DNA from: Pseudomonadota bacterium
GTDB lineage: Bacteria; Pseudomonadota; Alphaproteobacteria; Acetobacterales; Acetobacteraceae
Reading direction: 5' to 3'
Length of the DNA stretch: 5,810 bases
Assembly: GCA_021808055.1 (NCBI GenBank)
Contig: JAKBCH010000095.1
Span: 1-5,810, forward strand
The notes beneath the pieces were generated by a model. It searched no databases. It was not told the DNA's origin and was given only the letters and a program-made list of their open reading frames with translations. Of the stretch, positions 1 through 5,732 are shown in pieces. How positions within the stretch are numbered: position 1 is the stretch's first letter; each line of letters opens with the position of its first letter. Made by a program: the position numbers and the translations under genes.

Positions 1-19
1 ACTGCTAGATGGTGCCATG

Positions 20-46
20 GCGCCGCGCCAGGTATTGGCGCGGCGC
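20..46. other. Perfect GC-rich hairpin, function unknown
   Basis: An 11-bp perfect inverted repeat (GCGCCGCGCCA at 20-30, TGGCGCGGCGC at 36-46) encloses the 5-base loop ggtat. It has no T-tract, and it stands 21 bases upstream of a second 11-bp hairpin that does. The two together could be the 3' end of a structured RNA or of a transcript that begins left of the window. No reading frame through this stretch resembles a known protein. The pairing is seen directly; the role is not known. Confidence 0.5.
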
Positions 47-67
47 TTGCCCAGCGGATCACATCGG

Positions 68-98
68 CGCCCCCGGCCTCGCGGCCGGGGGCGTTTTT
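68..98 (+). terminator. Rho-independent terminator
   Basis: A perfect 11-bp stem (CGCCCCCGGCC at 68-78, GGCCGGGGGCG at 83-93) with the tetraloop TCGC is followed at once by five T residues (94-98). This is a textbook intrinsic terminator for transcription in the plus direction, so a transcribed unit should lie at or before the left edge of the window. Read on the minus strand, the A-tract precedes the stem and no T-tract follows, so it would serve the minus-strand frame ending at 98 poorly. Confidence 0.85.
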
Positions 99-265
99 CA
101 TTCCGACCACTCGTCGATCAAGCCGCCCTGGGCGGCTGCCATAGCGTTGGCGCAGATGAGCAATCTGGCGCAGGTGCGACCGAGCAGACTAGCCTGTGCC
201 AGTTCCAGCGTGATGAGTGGCCCAGCGTGTTGAGATGGTCGAGGCAGACATACGCCATGGCACAT
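98..265 (-). pseudogene. Short minus-strand reading frame, possibly a decayed gene end
   Basis: A 55-codon frame starts at an ATG (263-265, minus strand) and stops at TGA (98-100), immediately beside the terminator stem. From about residue 16 the translation looks like real protein: amphipathic, rich in Ala and Leu, with the stretches PLITLELAQASLLGR and NAMAAAQGGLIDEWSE. The first 15 residues (rich in Cys, Pro and His) do not. An in-frame stop lies two codons before AGC-ATG, so if this was a gene its upstream part has been lost, probably replaced by the vapB module. I do not recognise the family. It overlaps the proposed vapB promoter on the opposite strand. It may be only a chance open frame in GC-rich DNA. 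Confidence 0.3.
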
Positions 266-273
266 GCTATCTA
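245..273 (+). promoter_or_regulatory. Candidate vapB promoter, leaderless type
   Basis: A -35-like CAGACA (245-250; four of six consensus bases), a 17-base spacer and an extended -10 (TGc then TATCTA, 268-273) place the expected transcription start at about 280, the A of the vapB ATG. No Shine-Dalgarno sequence precedes that ATG, which fits a leaderless message. The heptamer ATGCTAT (264-270) recurs 16 bases before the ATG of the second antitoxin. The hexamers are weak individually; the repeated geometry is the main support. Confidence 0.35.
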
Positions 274-279
274 CGCCTC

Positions 280-513
280 ATGGACACCCCCCGCCACGTC
301 AAGCTTTTCAAGAACGGTCGGAACCAGGCCGTGCGTATCCCTCGGGCGTTCGAGCTGCCGGGTGAGGACGCCGTCATCCACAAGAAGGGCGGCAACCTCA
401 TCATCAAACCGGCGGCGCCCAGGTCGCTGCTGGCCCTGCTGGCCACGCTCCCCGCGCTGGACGAGGGTTTTGCAGCCATAGATGAGCTGTCGTTGGACGG
501 CGTGGCGCTCTGA
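280..513 (+). CDS. VapB-type antitoxin (AbrB/SpoVT fold), orphan
   Basis: This is a 77-residue type II antitoxin. In the family the N-terminal swapped-hairpin (AbrB/SpoVT) domain binds the module's operator and the C-terminal tail blocks a VapC ribonuclease. Residues 7-25 (VKLFKNGRNQAVRIPRAFE) are the typical VapB signature, followed by the GED turn and a hydrophobic strand (NLIIKP, 39-44). An acidic and hydrophobic tail with LLALLATL and DEGFAAIDELSLD fits the toxin-binding segment. The ATG at 280 gives the usual VapB start; an in-frame GTG at 217 would add 21 residues unlike the family. The stop overlaps the next ATG (TGATG, 511-515), the normal vapBC coupling, but only a degenerate vapC stub follows. 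The protein may now only repress, or act on a toxin encoded elsewhere. Confidence 0.85.
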   Translation: MDTPRHVKLFKNGRNQAVRIPRAFELPGEDAVIHKKGGNLIIKPAAPRSLLALLATLPALDEGFAAIDELSLDGVAL

Positions 514-564
514 TGCGCTACCCGCTGGGCACCAGCAATCCTCTCTGGAAGCATGGCGAAGTGA
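513..564 (+). pseudogene. Vestigial 5' end of vapC (PIN ribonuclease)
   Basis: The frame opens at an ATG overlapping the vapB stop and begins MRYPLGTSNPLW. VapC toxins in this position commonly begin MRYLLDTNIL, where the Asp is the first metal-binding residue of the PIN active site. Here that codon reads GGC (Gly). At the DNA level, one extra base after about codon 8 shifts the frame; skipping it gives ILSGSMAK and then a TGA at 562-564. Nothing after that resembles VapC, and by 593 the promoter of the next module begins. The toxin therefore appears inactivated by substitution, frameshift and loss of more than 100 codons. The open frame itself runs 39 codons to 632. The likeness is to remembered family consensus, not to an alignment. 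Confidence 0.6.
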
Positions 565-592
565 GGTGCCGCCTTCCGGCCCGCCAGATTTT

Positions 593-622
593 TTCACCTC
601 CAGACCCAAAATATGCTATGAA
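593..622 (+). promoter_or_regulatory. Candidate promoter of the second TA module, leaderless type
   Basis: TTCACC (593-598; four of six -35 bases), an 18-base spacer and an extended -10 (TGc then TATGAA, 617-622) predict a start at about 629, the A of the antitoxin ATG. There is no purine-rich ribosome binding site before that ATG. The same ATGCTAT heptamer (613-619) sits at the same distance as at vapB. This is inferred from sequence only. Confidence 0.4.
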
Positions 623-628
623 GCTCCC

Positions 629-802
629 ATGAGCCAAGCTGTCCACCCCACCGATCCCGATCTTGAGACCGAGCGCCAACTGCTCGAAGCCGCCGTTGCA
701 GAAGCGCGTACAGATCGCCGCCCCAGCGTACCGCATGATCAGGTGCGGGCCGATATGCTGCGTGAGATCGAGCGCCTGAAACTCAAGACCGCCAAGCACT
801 GA
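629..802 (+). CDS. RelB/ParD-like type II antitoxin
   Basis: This is a 57-residue protein encoded directly before a RelE/ParE toxin, the usual antitoxin-first order. The N-terminal half is acidic and helical (DLETERQLLEAAVAEA). The C-terminal half holds the motif SVPHDQVRADMLREIERLK (about 34-52), typical of small antitoxins paired with ParE-like toxins in proteobacteria: PH followed by a short amphipathic helix. The ATG at 629 is chosen because the proposed promoter and the family length agree. It ends three bases before the toxin GTG, so the two genes are almost certainly cotranscribed and translationally coupled. The expected role is to neutralise the toxin and repress the operon as a complex. 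The family is inferred from context and motif; which of RelB, ParD or another clan it belongs to is not decided. Confidence 0.75.
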   Translation: MSQAVHPTDPDLETERQLLEAAVAEARTDRRPSVPHDQVRADMLREIERLKLKTAKH

Positions 803-805
803 GCT

Positions 806-1081
806 GTGAAGGTCGAATGGCGCGCCAACGCGCTCGATGATCGGGATGCGATCATCGAGTATCTTGAGGCGCTGAATCCACACGCTGCCGCGAACCTGCT
901 GCAAGCCCTCGTCCTCGCTGGTGACAGCCTGACGCTGTTTCCCCACAGGGGGCGGCCAGGGCTGGCTGCGGGCACCCGCGAGTTGGTGGCCGTGTGGCCA
1001 TACCTCATCGTGTACGAGGTCGATGCTGTGGCCGGCATGGTGAGCATCCTGCGCATCTGGCATGGTGCTCAAGACCGTTGA
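806..1081 (+). CDS. RelE/ParE-family toxin
   Basis: This 91-residue protein of the ParE/RelE superfamily has the usual size of 90-100 residues. The N-terminus (VKVEWRANALDDRDAIIEYL) is the standard strand followed by a long helix. The centre has FPHRGRPG (45-52) and GTRELV (56-61), and the end has PYLIVYEV (65-72) followed by ILRIWHGAQDR (81-91); these are the conserved blocks of the family. Members poison DNA gyrase (ParE) or cleave mRNA at the ribosome (RelE). The PG-GTREL and Y-I-Y-V core with a terminal WHGAQDR is common in ParE-like members, but the target cannot be decided by eye. The start is a GTG three bases after the antitoxin stop with no strong Shine-Dalgarno, so translation probably depends on coupling. 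The frame is full length with no visible lesion, so the module looks functional. Confidence 0.85.
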   Translation: MKVEWRANALDDRDAIIEYLEALNPHAAANLLQALVLAGDSLTLFPHRGRPGLAAGTRELVAVWPYLIVYEVDAVAGMVSILRIWHGAQDR

Positions 1082-1276
1082 CCCCAGGGGCTGGTCTGCC
1101 CGTTGCTCCCCTCTCCGTCCCACCACAATCCCCCCGGCGATCAGCGGCGACGGGCGGTGATATGGGGTTAGCGCGGGGTGCGGCCCCGCCGGGTTGCATT
1201 CCGCGACGAGGTGATGGAAGGTCATCTGGGGCCATCGCGGGCGGTCAAGGGCGACCTGAAATTCGTTACGAACCTA
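1082..1276. other. Intergenic DNA between toxin and tRNA fragment
   Basis: No convincing gene is seen on either strand. The stretch is very GC-rich and contains a 6-bp hairpin (GCGGGG 1173-1178, CCCCGC 1184-1189) without a T-tract, so no clear terminator follows the toxin gene. If the tRNA fragment is an att site, this is the extreme end of the left-hand element. Confidence 0.5.
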
Positions 1277-1321
1277 CTACGAATCTGAGGGTCAGGAGTT
1301 CGAATCTCTTCGGGCGCGCCA
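1277..1321 (+). pseudogene. 3' fragment of tRNA-Arg(ACG), probable integration (att) site
   Basis: The 45 bases read as the second half of a tRNA: anticodon loop CTACGAA (1277-1283; anticodon ACG at 1279-1281), the 3' anticodon strand TCTGA, a variable region GGGTC, a T arm AGGAG-TTCGAAT-CTCTT (1294-1310), the acceptor 3' strand CGGGCGC, discriminator G, and an encoded CCA (1319-1321). Bacterial tRNA-Arg(ACG) genes have the same loop and T-arm pattern. Upstream bases (accta) do not pair with TCTGA, and no D arm or 5' acceptor strand (GCGCCCG expected) precedes it, so it is not a functional tRNA. Tyrosine integrases of islands and phages recombine in the 3' half of tRNA genes and leave such a copy at the distal end. 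By that logic the element that ends here lies to the left. Confidence 0.75.
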
Positions 1322-1369
1322 ACTAATTCAATTACTTATGTGAAACTCCCTGGTGCGGCAAAATGGGCC

Positions 1370-1388
1370 GGATACCAGGGGGATACCA
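1370..1388 (+). repeat. Tandem GGATACCA repeats, possible integrase arm sites
   Basis: Two identical octamers GGATACCA (1370-1377 and 1381-1388) are separated by GGG, a period of 11 bp or one helical turn. They lie 49 bases to the right of the tRNA fragment. Same-face short direct repeats close to a tRNA core site are typical of arm-type binding sites for tyrosine integrases or excisionases. No integrase gene is present in the window, so the assignment is inference. Confidence 0.4.
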
Positions 1389-1577
1389 ATTCCCCAAAAA
1401 CAGCCCCGTCTCTGCCCTGCGTCTATGCGTGACGGCCAGATTGCCTTTGTGTCGCCACCACGCATGGCAAGGCCGTTTCGCTGTCCTGACTGCGAGGGGT
1501 CGCCATCATGTTTCTAAGGGTGTGCCCTATCGACATCTTGGCAGGCTCGAAAAAAGCAGGGCAGAGTGCTTATATGA

Positions 1578-1602
1578 CCGCCAGTTGCGGCGGCGTGAGG
1601 AG
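1578..1602 (+). promoter_or_regulatory. Inverted repeat and Shine-Dalgarno before the DUF433 antitoxin
   Basis: CCGCC (1578-1582) and GGCGG (1589-1593) form an inverted repeat around AGTTGC, a possible operator for self-repression by the module. GAGGAG (1597-1602) is a strong ribosome binding site 6 bases before the GTG at 1609 and decides the start. TTATAT (1570-1575) could belong to a -10 element, with TCGAAA (1547-1552) as a weak -35. The ribosome site is clear; the operator and promoter are guesses. Confidence 0.5.
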
Positions 1603-1608
1603 AAAGCT

Positions 1609-2328
1609 GTGAATGCGATAAGTGCATCCTTCGGCATCTACAGTGTCCGGGATGCCTCCAATCTTACCGGGGTATCGTCACGCCAGATACGGGGCTGGCT
1701 GGAGGGATATGCCCAGCGGAAAGGCAAACCCGAGGCCGGGCCTATCCTGATCCGTCAGCACGAGGAGCGAGAGGGCGAACTTGCCCTCGGCTTCCTGGAC
1801 CTTCTTGAAGTGGCTTTTTTGGGCCGGATTGTCCAAGCCGCAGAACGGCAGGGCCGGGTGTTGAGTTGGCGGGCCATTCGCGCTGCCGCCACCACCGCGC
1901 GCCGGAAATTCGGGACGGACCACCCCTTTGCCACCAAACGCATCCACTCCGATGGCCGCTCCATCTTCCTCGAAGCCCAAAAAGAGACTGGTGACACGGC
2001 TTTATATGACTTAGTGGCTGACAATTTCGCCATTTATAACGTCCTGGCGGACAGCTTCATCGCCAGTGTGGAGTTTGAGGATGACCAGCCCCGGCGCTGG
2101 ACACCGGATGAACGCTTCCCCCGCATCCTGATTGACCCCAAACGCTCATTCGGAAGGCCAGTTGAAGCCAAGAGCGGCACCCCAGCTGAGGCGCTTTTCG
2201 ATGCTTGGCGCGCCGAGAAGAGTGATGCCGCCAAAGTGGCTGCCTATTACGGCACCGATGAGGAGGGGGTGAAACAGGCAGTCGGCTTCATGCTTGGCAC
2301 CGGGCCGACCCAAAGCAAGGCCGCGTGA
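1609..2328 (+). CDS. DUF433 / HTH antitoxin, VapB45-like
   Basis: This 239-residue protein appears to be the antitoxin of the PIN-like toxin that follows. Residues 9-34 (starting GIYSVRDASNLTG) look like a MerR-type helix-turn-helix. The middle is helical and mixed. Residues 168-230 match the DUF433 pattern: ERFPRILIDP, then FGRPVEAKSGTPAEALFDAW, then VAAYYGTDEEGVKQAVGFMLG. The DUF433 protein VapB45 of Mycobacterium tuberculosis pairs with VapC45 in the same gene order and, as I recall, has about the same length. The GTG at 1609 is preferred because of the strong GAGGAG site. The frame stays open upstream to an ATG at 1363, but those 82 codons (Cys, His and Arg rich) run into the integration-site DNA and resemble nothing. 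The stop overlaps the toxin GTG by 4 bases. Expected roles are operator binding and toxin neutralisation. Confidence 0.75.
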   Translation: MNAISASFGIYSVRDASNLTGVSSRQIRGWLEGYAQRKGKPEAGPILIRQHEEREGELALGFLDLLEVAFLGRIVQAAERQGRVLSWRAIRAAATTARRKFGTDHPFATKRIHSDGRSIFLEAQKETGDTALYDLVADNFAIYNVLADSFIASVEFEDDQPRRWTPDERFPRILIDPKRSFGRPVEAKSGTPAEALFDAWRAEKSDAAKVAAYYGTDEEGVKQAVGFMLGTGPTQSKAA

Positions 2329-2750
2329 GAGTCGTATTTGACGAGAATATGCCCAGGGCCGTTGCCCACGCGGTAAAGGCCATCGCGGAGGCCGAGGCAC
2401 ACGGCTCAGGAATGGCGTTGGAGGTTCTCCATGCCCTCGACTTCAACGCCAAAGGGACGCCTGACGTGCTGCTCATCCAGGCAATCGCCGATAGTAGCCC
2501 CGGCAAGGCCGTCCTCATCACCACGGACAAATCAATGCGAACGCGCCAGCATGAGCGGGCCGCGTTTACCGAAACCAGCTGTATCGGCATCGTTTTACGC
2601 CAGGGCTGGAATCACGCCTCTATGTGGGACCGCGCACGGTATTCCTTGCTCTGGTGGGGAACTTGGCTCGAAACCATGCAAGCCGCAGCCCCTGGCACGC
2701 TATGGGAATGCCCCTGGAGCCAGCGTCCCAAAAGGTTGAAGGCGTTTTGA
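2325..2750 (+). CDS. PIN-like ribonuclease toxin, VapC45 / DUF5615 type
   Basis: This is a 141-residue protein of the PIN-like group that includes VapC45 and the Mut7-C/DUF5615 families, probable metal-dependent RNases. The first strand VVFDENMP (3-10) carries the first acidic residues (D6, E7). GTPDVLLIQAI (44-54) supplies D47, and VLITTDKSM (63-71) supplies D68, giving the cluster of acidic residues expected in the active site. SCIGIVLRQGW (85-95) is a late core strand. The C-terminal tail is Trp-rich, then basic. The GTG at 2325 overlaps the antitoxin stop (GTGA), so the two are translated as a coupled pair. No lesion is visible. The RNA target is unknown. Confidence 0.7.
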   Translation: MRVVFDENMPRAVAHAVKAIAEAEAHGSGMALEVLHALDFNAKGTPDVLLIQAIADSSPGKAVLITTDKSMRTRQHERAAFTETSCIGIVLRQGWNHASMWDRARYSLLWWGTWLETMQAAAPGTLWECPWSQRPKRLKAF

Positions 2751-2942
2751 GAGCCGAATCGCCGCCTCGCTCGAAAGCGAAAAGTCACCTATGCTCCAGC
2801 CGGGCGCGGTGTGAACTGGCGATATTCGGCCTACCAGACCCCTGGGGTAACACTTGGTCGAGGTCATTGTGGGGTTCCGGCAGGCCCCACCATCGCGCCC
2901 ACCCTGTTGCGGCACGGGGTGAAATCCCGTTAACCATCCAGC

Positions 2943-3037
2943 ATGAGCCAAACACCTGATCCGGTTGAAAAATTTATCCGCCGCAGGGAGACAGAGCCGA
3001 GCTGGCCAATTACGCCATGTTTCCGCCTGAGTCGTGA
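2943..3037 (+). pseudogene. Possible frameshifted N-terminal vestige of a DNA methyltransferase
   Basis: The plus frame from the ATG at 2943 starts MSQTPDPVEKFIRRRE and then loses protein-like character. From about 2984 another frame reads QGDRAELANYAMF and stops at 3035-3037. Joined across the shift, the two halves resemble the N-terminus of large class I SAM-dependent DNA methyltransferases, which often have an F-I-x-R/K-W/R stretch followed by ERANYxLFL. Only about 30 residues remain, with no catalytic motif, and the ATG has no ribosome site. The likeness is from memory of the family, is short, and could be accidental. If real, it is a fragment of a lost restriction or methylation gene beside the Res gene. 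Confidence 0.25.
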
Positions 3038-3226
3038 GACATCATCGGCACTCTCCCCGCCCTATTTTCCTTTCTTTGGGGGAGATTTGCGGGGCGCAAG
3101 AGATAGCACCTCCATAGCCTCTTTCCGTGTCTTTGCGCTCGGGCTGTGGGCATCTCGCCCAGCACGGGACAAGTTGGACTTGGACGGGATACGTGAAGAC
3201 GATTTGGCCATAAAAACCTCGAAACA

Positions 3227-3250
3227 TTAGGGGGACACCTTTTTAGGGGG
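3227..3250 (+). repeat. TTAGGGGG direct repeat
   Basis: TTAGGGGG occurs at 3227-3234 and again at 3243-3250, a 16-base period, followed by ACA and CAA respectively. The pair lies between convergent genes, just past the 3' end of the restriction gene. It may be a recombinase or transposon-end motif or a chance repeat. The second copy begins a GGGG-GCAA-CCCC mini-hairpin. Confidence 0.35.
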
Positions 3251-3286
3251 CAACCCCATCGAGTCGCTATAAAAATCGCGCAAGCT

Positions 3287-5684
3287 CTACCTTGACGAGA
3301 TTTTCTCCAACATCTGCTCGCGTGGACCTTTGCCGTTCACATTCTTCTCCACCAACAGGAACAGCCCTTTGCGCTTGGACGCACTTTCCCAGCGCGCGCC
3401 TACAGCGGCCTTCTCCCGCGTATCGGCACTATCAGCTATATGCTCGCCCTTGTATTCGACAATCAGCAACCGCCCATCATCAAGCTGCGCCAGAAAATCC
3501 GGGTAGAACTTACCCTCTGCTAATGGTAGGAAAAACGCATCGCGGTGCTGGGCCACGTTTCTGAGCCAGAATTTAACACCCGGCAGGCTGTTCAAATTCC
3601 AGGCGCATTGTGTTTCTTCCCCGTCCGGCTTCCCATCAAAAGCCGGTACGTTATCAGCGCCGGTAAAATGCTTCGAGAAATTCAGCTTGCCGTGATAGCG
3701 CGCGACACCAGCAAAAACTCCGTCCTTAAACGCGAAGCCCTTCTCGTAGCTGACCTCTGCCCTGGCATCAGGTGCGAACAGGCTACGCTGGTACACCCCT
3801 TCCCGCACCTTGTGCCGGATGCTGGCAATCTTCTCTTCCAGCTTGCGGGCCAGCACGTACCGGCTTTGCATAAGGCCGGGCAGCGGCAGCTTTCTCGCCC
3901 CCGCGAGATATGATACCACCCGGCGCAGCCATTCCTGCAACTGGTCACTTCCGATGTCGCGCTGCCGGAGCTGGCGGGACAGGAACCGGACCAGCGCCTG
4001 CTCCGTCCACCCTTCCACCTCCACCCCGAAGTCAAATTCCGGCGTATCGCCCAGGCTGGAGAGTTTCAGGCTGCGCCCGTTCAAATCAATCTCGAAATTA
4101 TGCGCCGTCTGGTGCAGGCCAAATTCGCTGGCATCCATCTGGTGCGAGTGATTGAGGATCGACCAGTCCTCATGCTCCATGAGCAAATCGGTTTCGGCAG
4201 GCTCCCAAATATCCTCGATAAAGACCATGAGCCGGGGCGCCACGAAGGTTTCCCCCTTCTCGGCGGGCGATATACGCTCTCTGTATTTGGCTTCGTGGTG
4301 GCCATAATTCGCCAAAAACGCCTTGGCGGCGGCGGGGCGCAGCGCCTTGTCCGCGCTTGCCTTCTCCTCCGGCGTCAAGAAACCCGTCACATGGATGTTC
4401 ACGCTATCGCCGGACCGGGTAACGATTATCTTGTCTGGCGCGATGTTGCACAGCGCCTCCGCCTCATCCTCCCCGGCCTCCACCGTTACGGTGACGGACG
4501 GCGGCGGGCGGAATTGCGGCCCCCATAGCCCCGCATCCATCCCCTCCTGCATCGGGCGGATATTCTCTATGGCTTCTTCTTCCGTGAAGCCCATGGCCAC
4601 CATCTTGTCCGTGAGCGCCCGCGCCGTCGCGGAAAATTCGGTGGAGGCGAGGTGCGCGTAGGCGCGGTTCAGCCGGTCATTGGCGCGGCGCTTGGCATAG
4701 GGCATTCGCAGCACCCGGCCCAGCAACTGCTCCGCATCCGTGGCGCTCTGGATATTGGCGAGCGAGCAGAACACGTAAGCAAAGGAGCAATCCCAGCCTT
4801 CCTTCAACGCCTCCACGGTGATGACGTAATCTACCGGGCAATTCGCATCGAACAAATCCACGTCATCCAGCTCCCGCTGGCTCCCCGTGGCGATACGGAT
4901 TTTCGCCTCATCGATGCCGGTTTCCAGAAGATACGCCTTCAGCGCCGCGACGTTCGCTTCCTGGTTCTTATCCTGCGCCTGAAAGAGCACGATGGGCCGG
5001 ATATAATCGGCATCCGCCTTTGCCATTTCGGCCAGCCGCGCGCGCTCTTCCACCGCGCCCAGCACCGCGTTCTGCCATGTGGGATGCTCCGCCAGCATCA
5101 CCGGCAGCTTTATCATCTCCGCATCTTTCAACTCCTGCGCGGTGACGGAGTGCAGCAGATTGGAGTTTTTCTGCGGCGTGGCGGTAAATTCGATGATGGC
5201 ACTAGGGTTCACGCGCCGCTGCATCTCTTGGCTGAGGTCCGTAACGGCCTTGTGCGCCTCGTCCACAATCATCAATGGCCGGTGCAGATGCAGCAGATTG
5301 GCGAAGGAATAGCGCGCCATGCCAGCGCCTTTCTTGCCATCCTCTATCACCTCCAGCCCCGGCTTGCGCTTCGGCACGGCGGCGAAATGCGGCTCCAGCG
5401 CCTCGTTATGGGCATAGACCTTGCGGCCTTCCGTATCCGTTACGCGTAGGGCCTGGATCGTGGCCACCACCACGCAGCAATTCGCGGTGAGATCATGCGG
5501 GGTTATCTGGGTGAAATCCGCAATGTCGAACACCCGCACGCGGCCGGCAAACGCCTCATCCAGCGCCTGCCGGTAGGGGTGGCGCGGGCTTTTCAGCGCC
5601 TCTGTTGTTTGCTGCCTTATGATCTTGCTGGGCACCAGCCACAGCACCAGCGGGTAATCCCGCTCCAGCCAGTTTTCCTTCGCC
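3287..5684 (-). pseudogene. Type III restriction enzyme Res subunit (helicase-nuclease), 5' end cut off by an IS
   Basis: The frame runs 798 codons leftward to a TAG at 3287-3289. Res subunits of type III systems translocate or switch on DNA by ATP hydrolysis and cut it, working with a Mod methyltransferase. Counting from the GTG at 5647: motif Ia LWLVPSKIIRQQT (2-14), motif II DEAH (129-132), motif III TATP (155-158), motif IV around PIVLFQAQ (218-225), motif V VEALKEGWDCSFAYVF (278-293) and motif VI QLLGRVLRMP (307-316). The C-terminus has a PD-(D/E)XK nuclease: PD at 716-717, then EYK at 731-733. Walker A (GGGKT type) should lie just upstream of motif Ia but is absent. The good reading frame (ENWLERDYPLVLWLVPS) fades at about 5684, where an IS3-type end begins. 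The GTG at 5647 is therefore an accidental start, and the product lacks ATP binding. No Mod gene is in the window; it may lie beyond the IS. Confidence 0.8.
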
Positions 5685-5732
5685 TGTCCCCCGTCAGGAC
5701 CTTTGAGACAGATTTGACATCTTGAATAACGG

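Larger units (their letters stand above)
2751..3286. other. 536-base stretch between convergent genes with no convincing intact gene
   Basis: The toxin gene (plus) and the restriction gene (minus) converge here. A bulged hairpin with GTGGGG/CCCCAC outer arms (2869-2890) has no T-tract. A plus-strand frame of 95 codons (2943-3230) begins plausibly but turns to low-complexity translation; its start is listed separately as a possible vestige. The TTAGGGGG direct repeat (3227-3250) and a small GGGG-GCAA-CCCC hairpin (3246-3257) lie near the right end. No clear intrinsic terminator is seen for either flanking gene. Confidence 0.5.

Noticed and set aside
217..279. An upstream GTG start for VapB adding 21 residues.
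   Set aside because: The extra residues do not resemble VapB N-termini, no ribosome site precedes the GTG, and the shared promoter geometry points to the ATG at 280.
17..481. A 154-codon plus-strand frame starting within the first hairpin.
   Set aside because: It runs through the hairpin and terminator, and then out of frame through vapB; it is Arg, Pro and Ser rich with no domain.
518..1225. A 235-codon open frame on the minus strand across the RelB/ParD and RelE/ParE genes.
   Set aside because: It is antisense to two well-supported genes with family motifs, and its translation is rich in Pro, Gly, His and Arg without any recognisable domain.
2943..3230. A 95-codon plus-strand frame as an intact gene.
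   Set aside because: No ribosome site, protein-like character only in the first 16 residues, no recognisable family. Only the start is kept, as a possible vestige.
4652..5449. A 265-codon plus-strand open frame inside the restriction gene.
   Set aside because: It lies wholly opposite the helicase motifs of Res, and its His, Arg and Leu rich translation is typical of antisense frames in GC-rich genes.
5684..5712. Reading the Res frame across 5684 gives ICLKGPDGGQAKENW, which looks a little like the Walker A region ICLKVPTGGGKT.
   Set aside because: The match lacks the GKT residues, the sequence further upstream in that frame is not helicase-like, and the same bases are better explained as an IS3-type end followed by a transposase leader and start. 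I treat the likeness as chance, but an alignment of the Res family would settle it.
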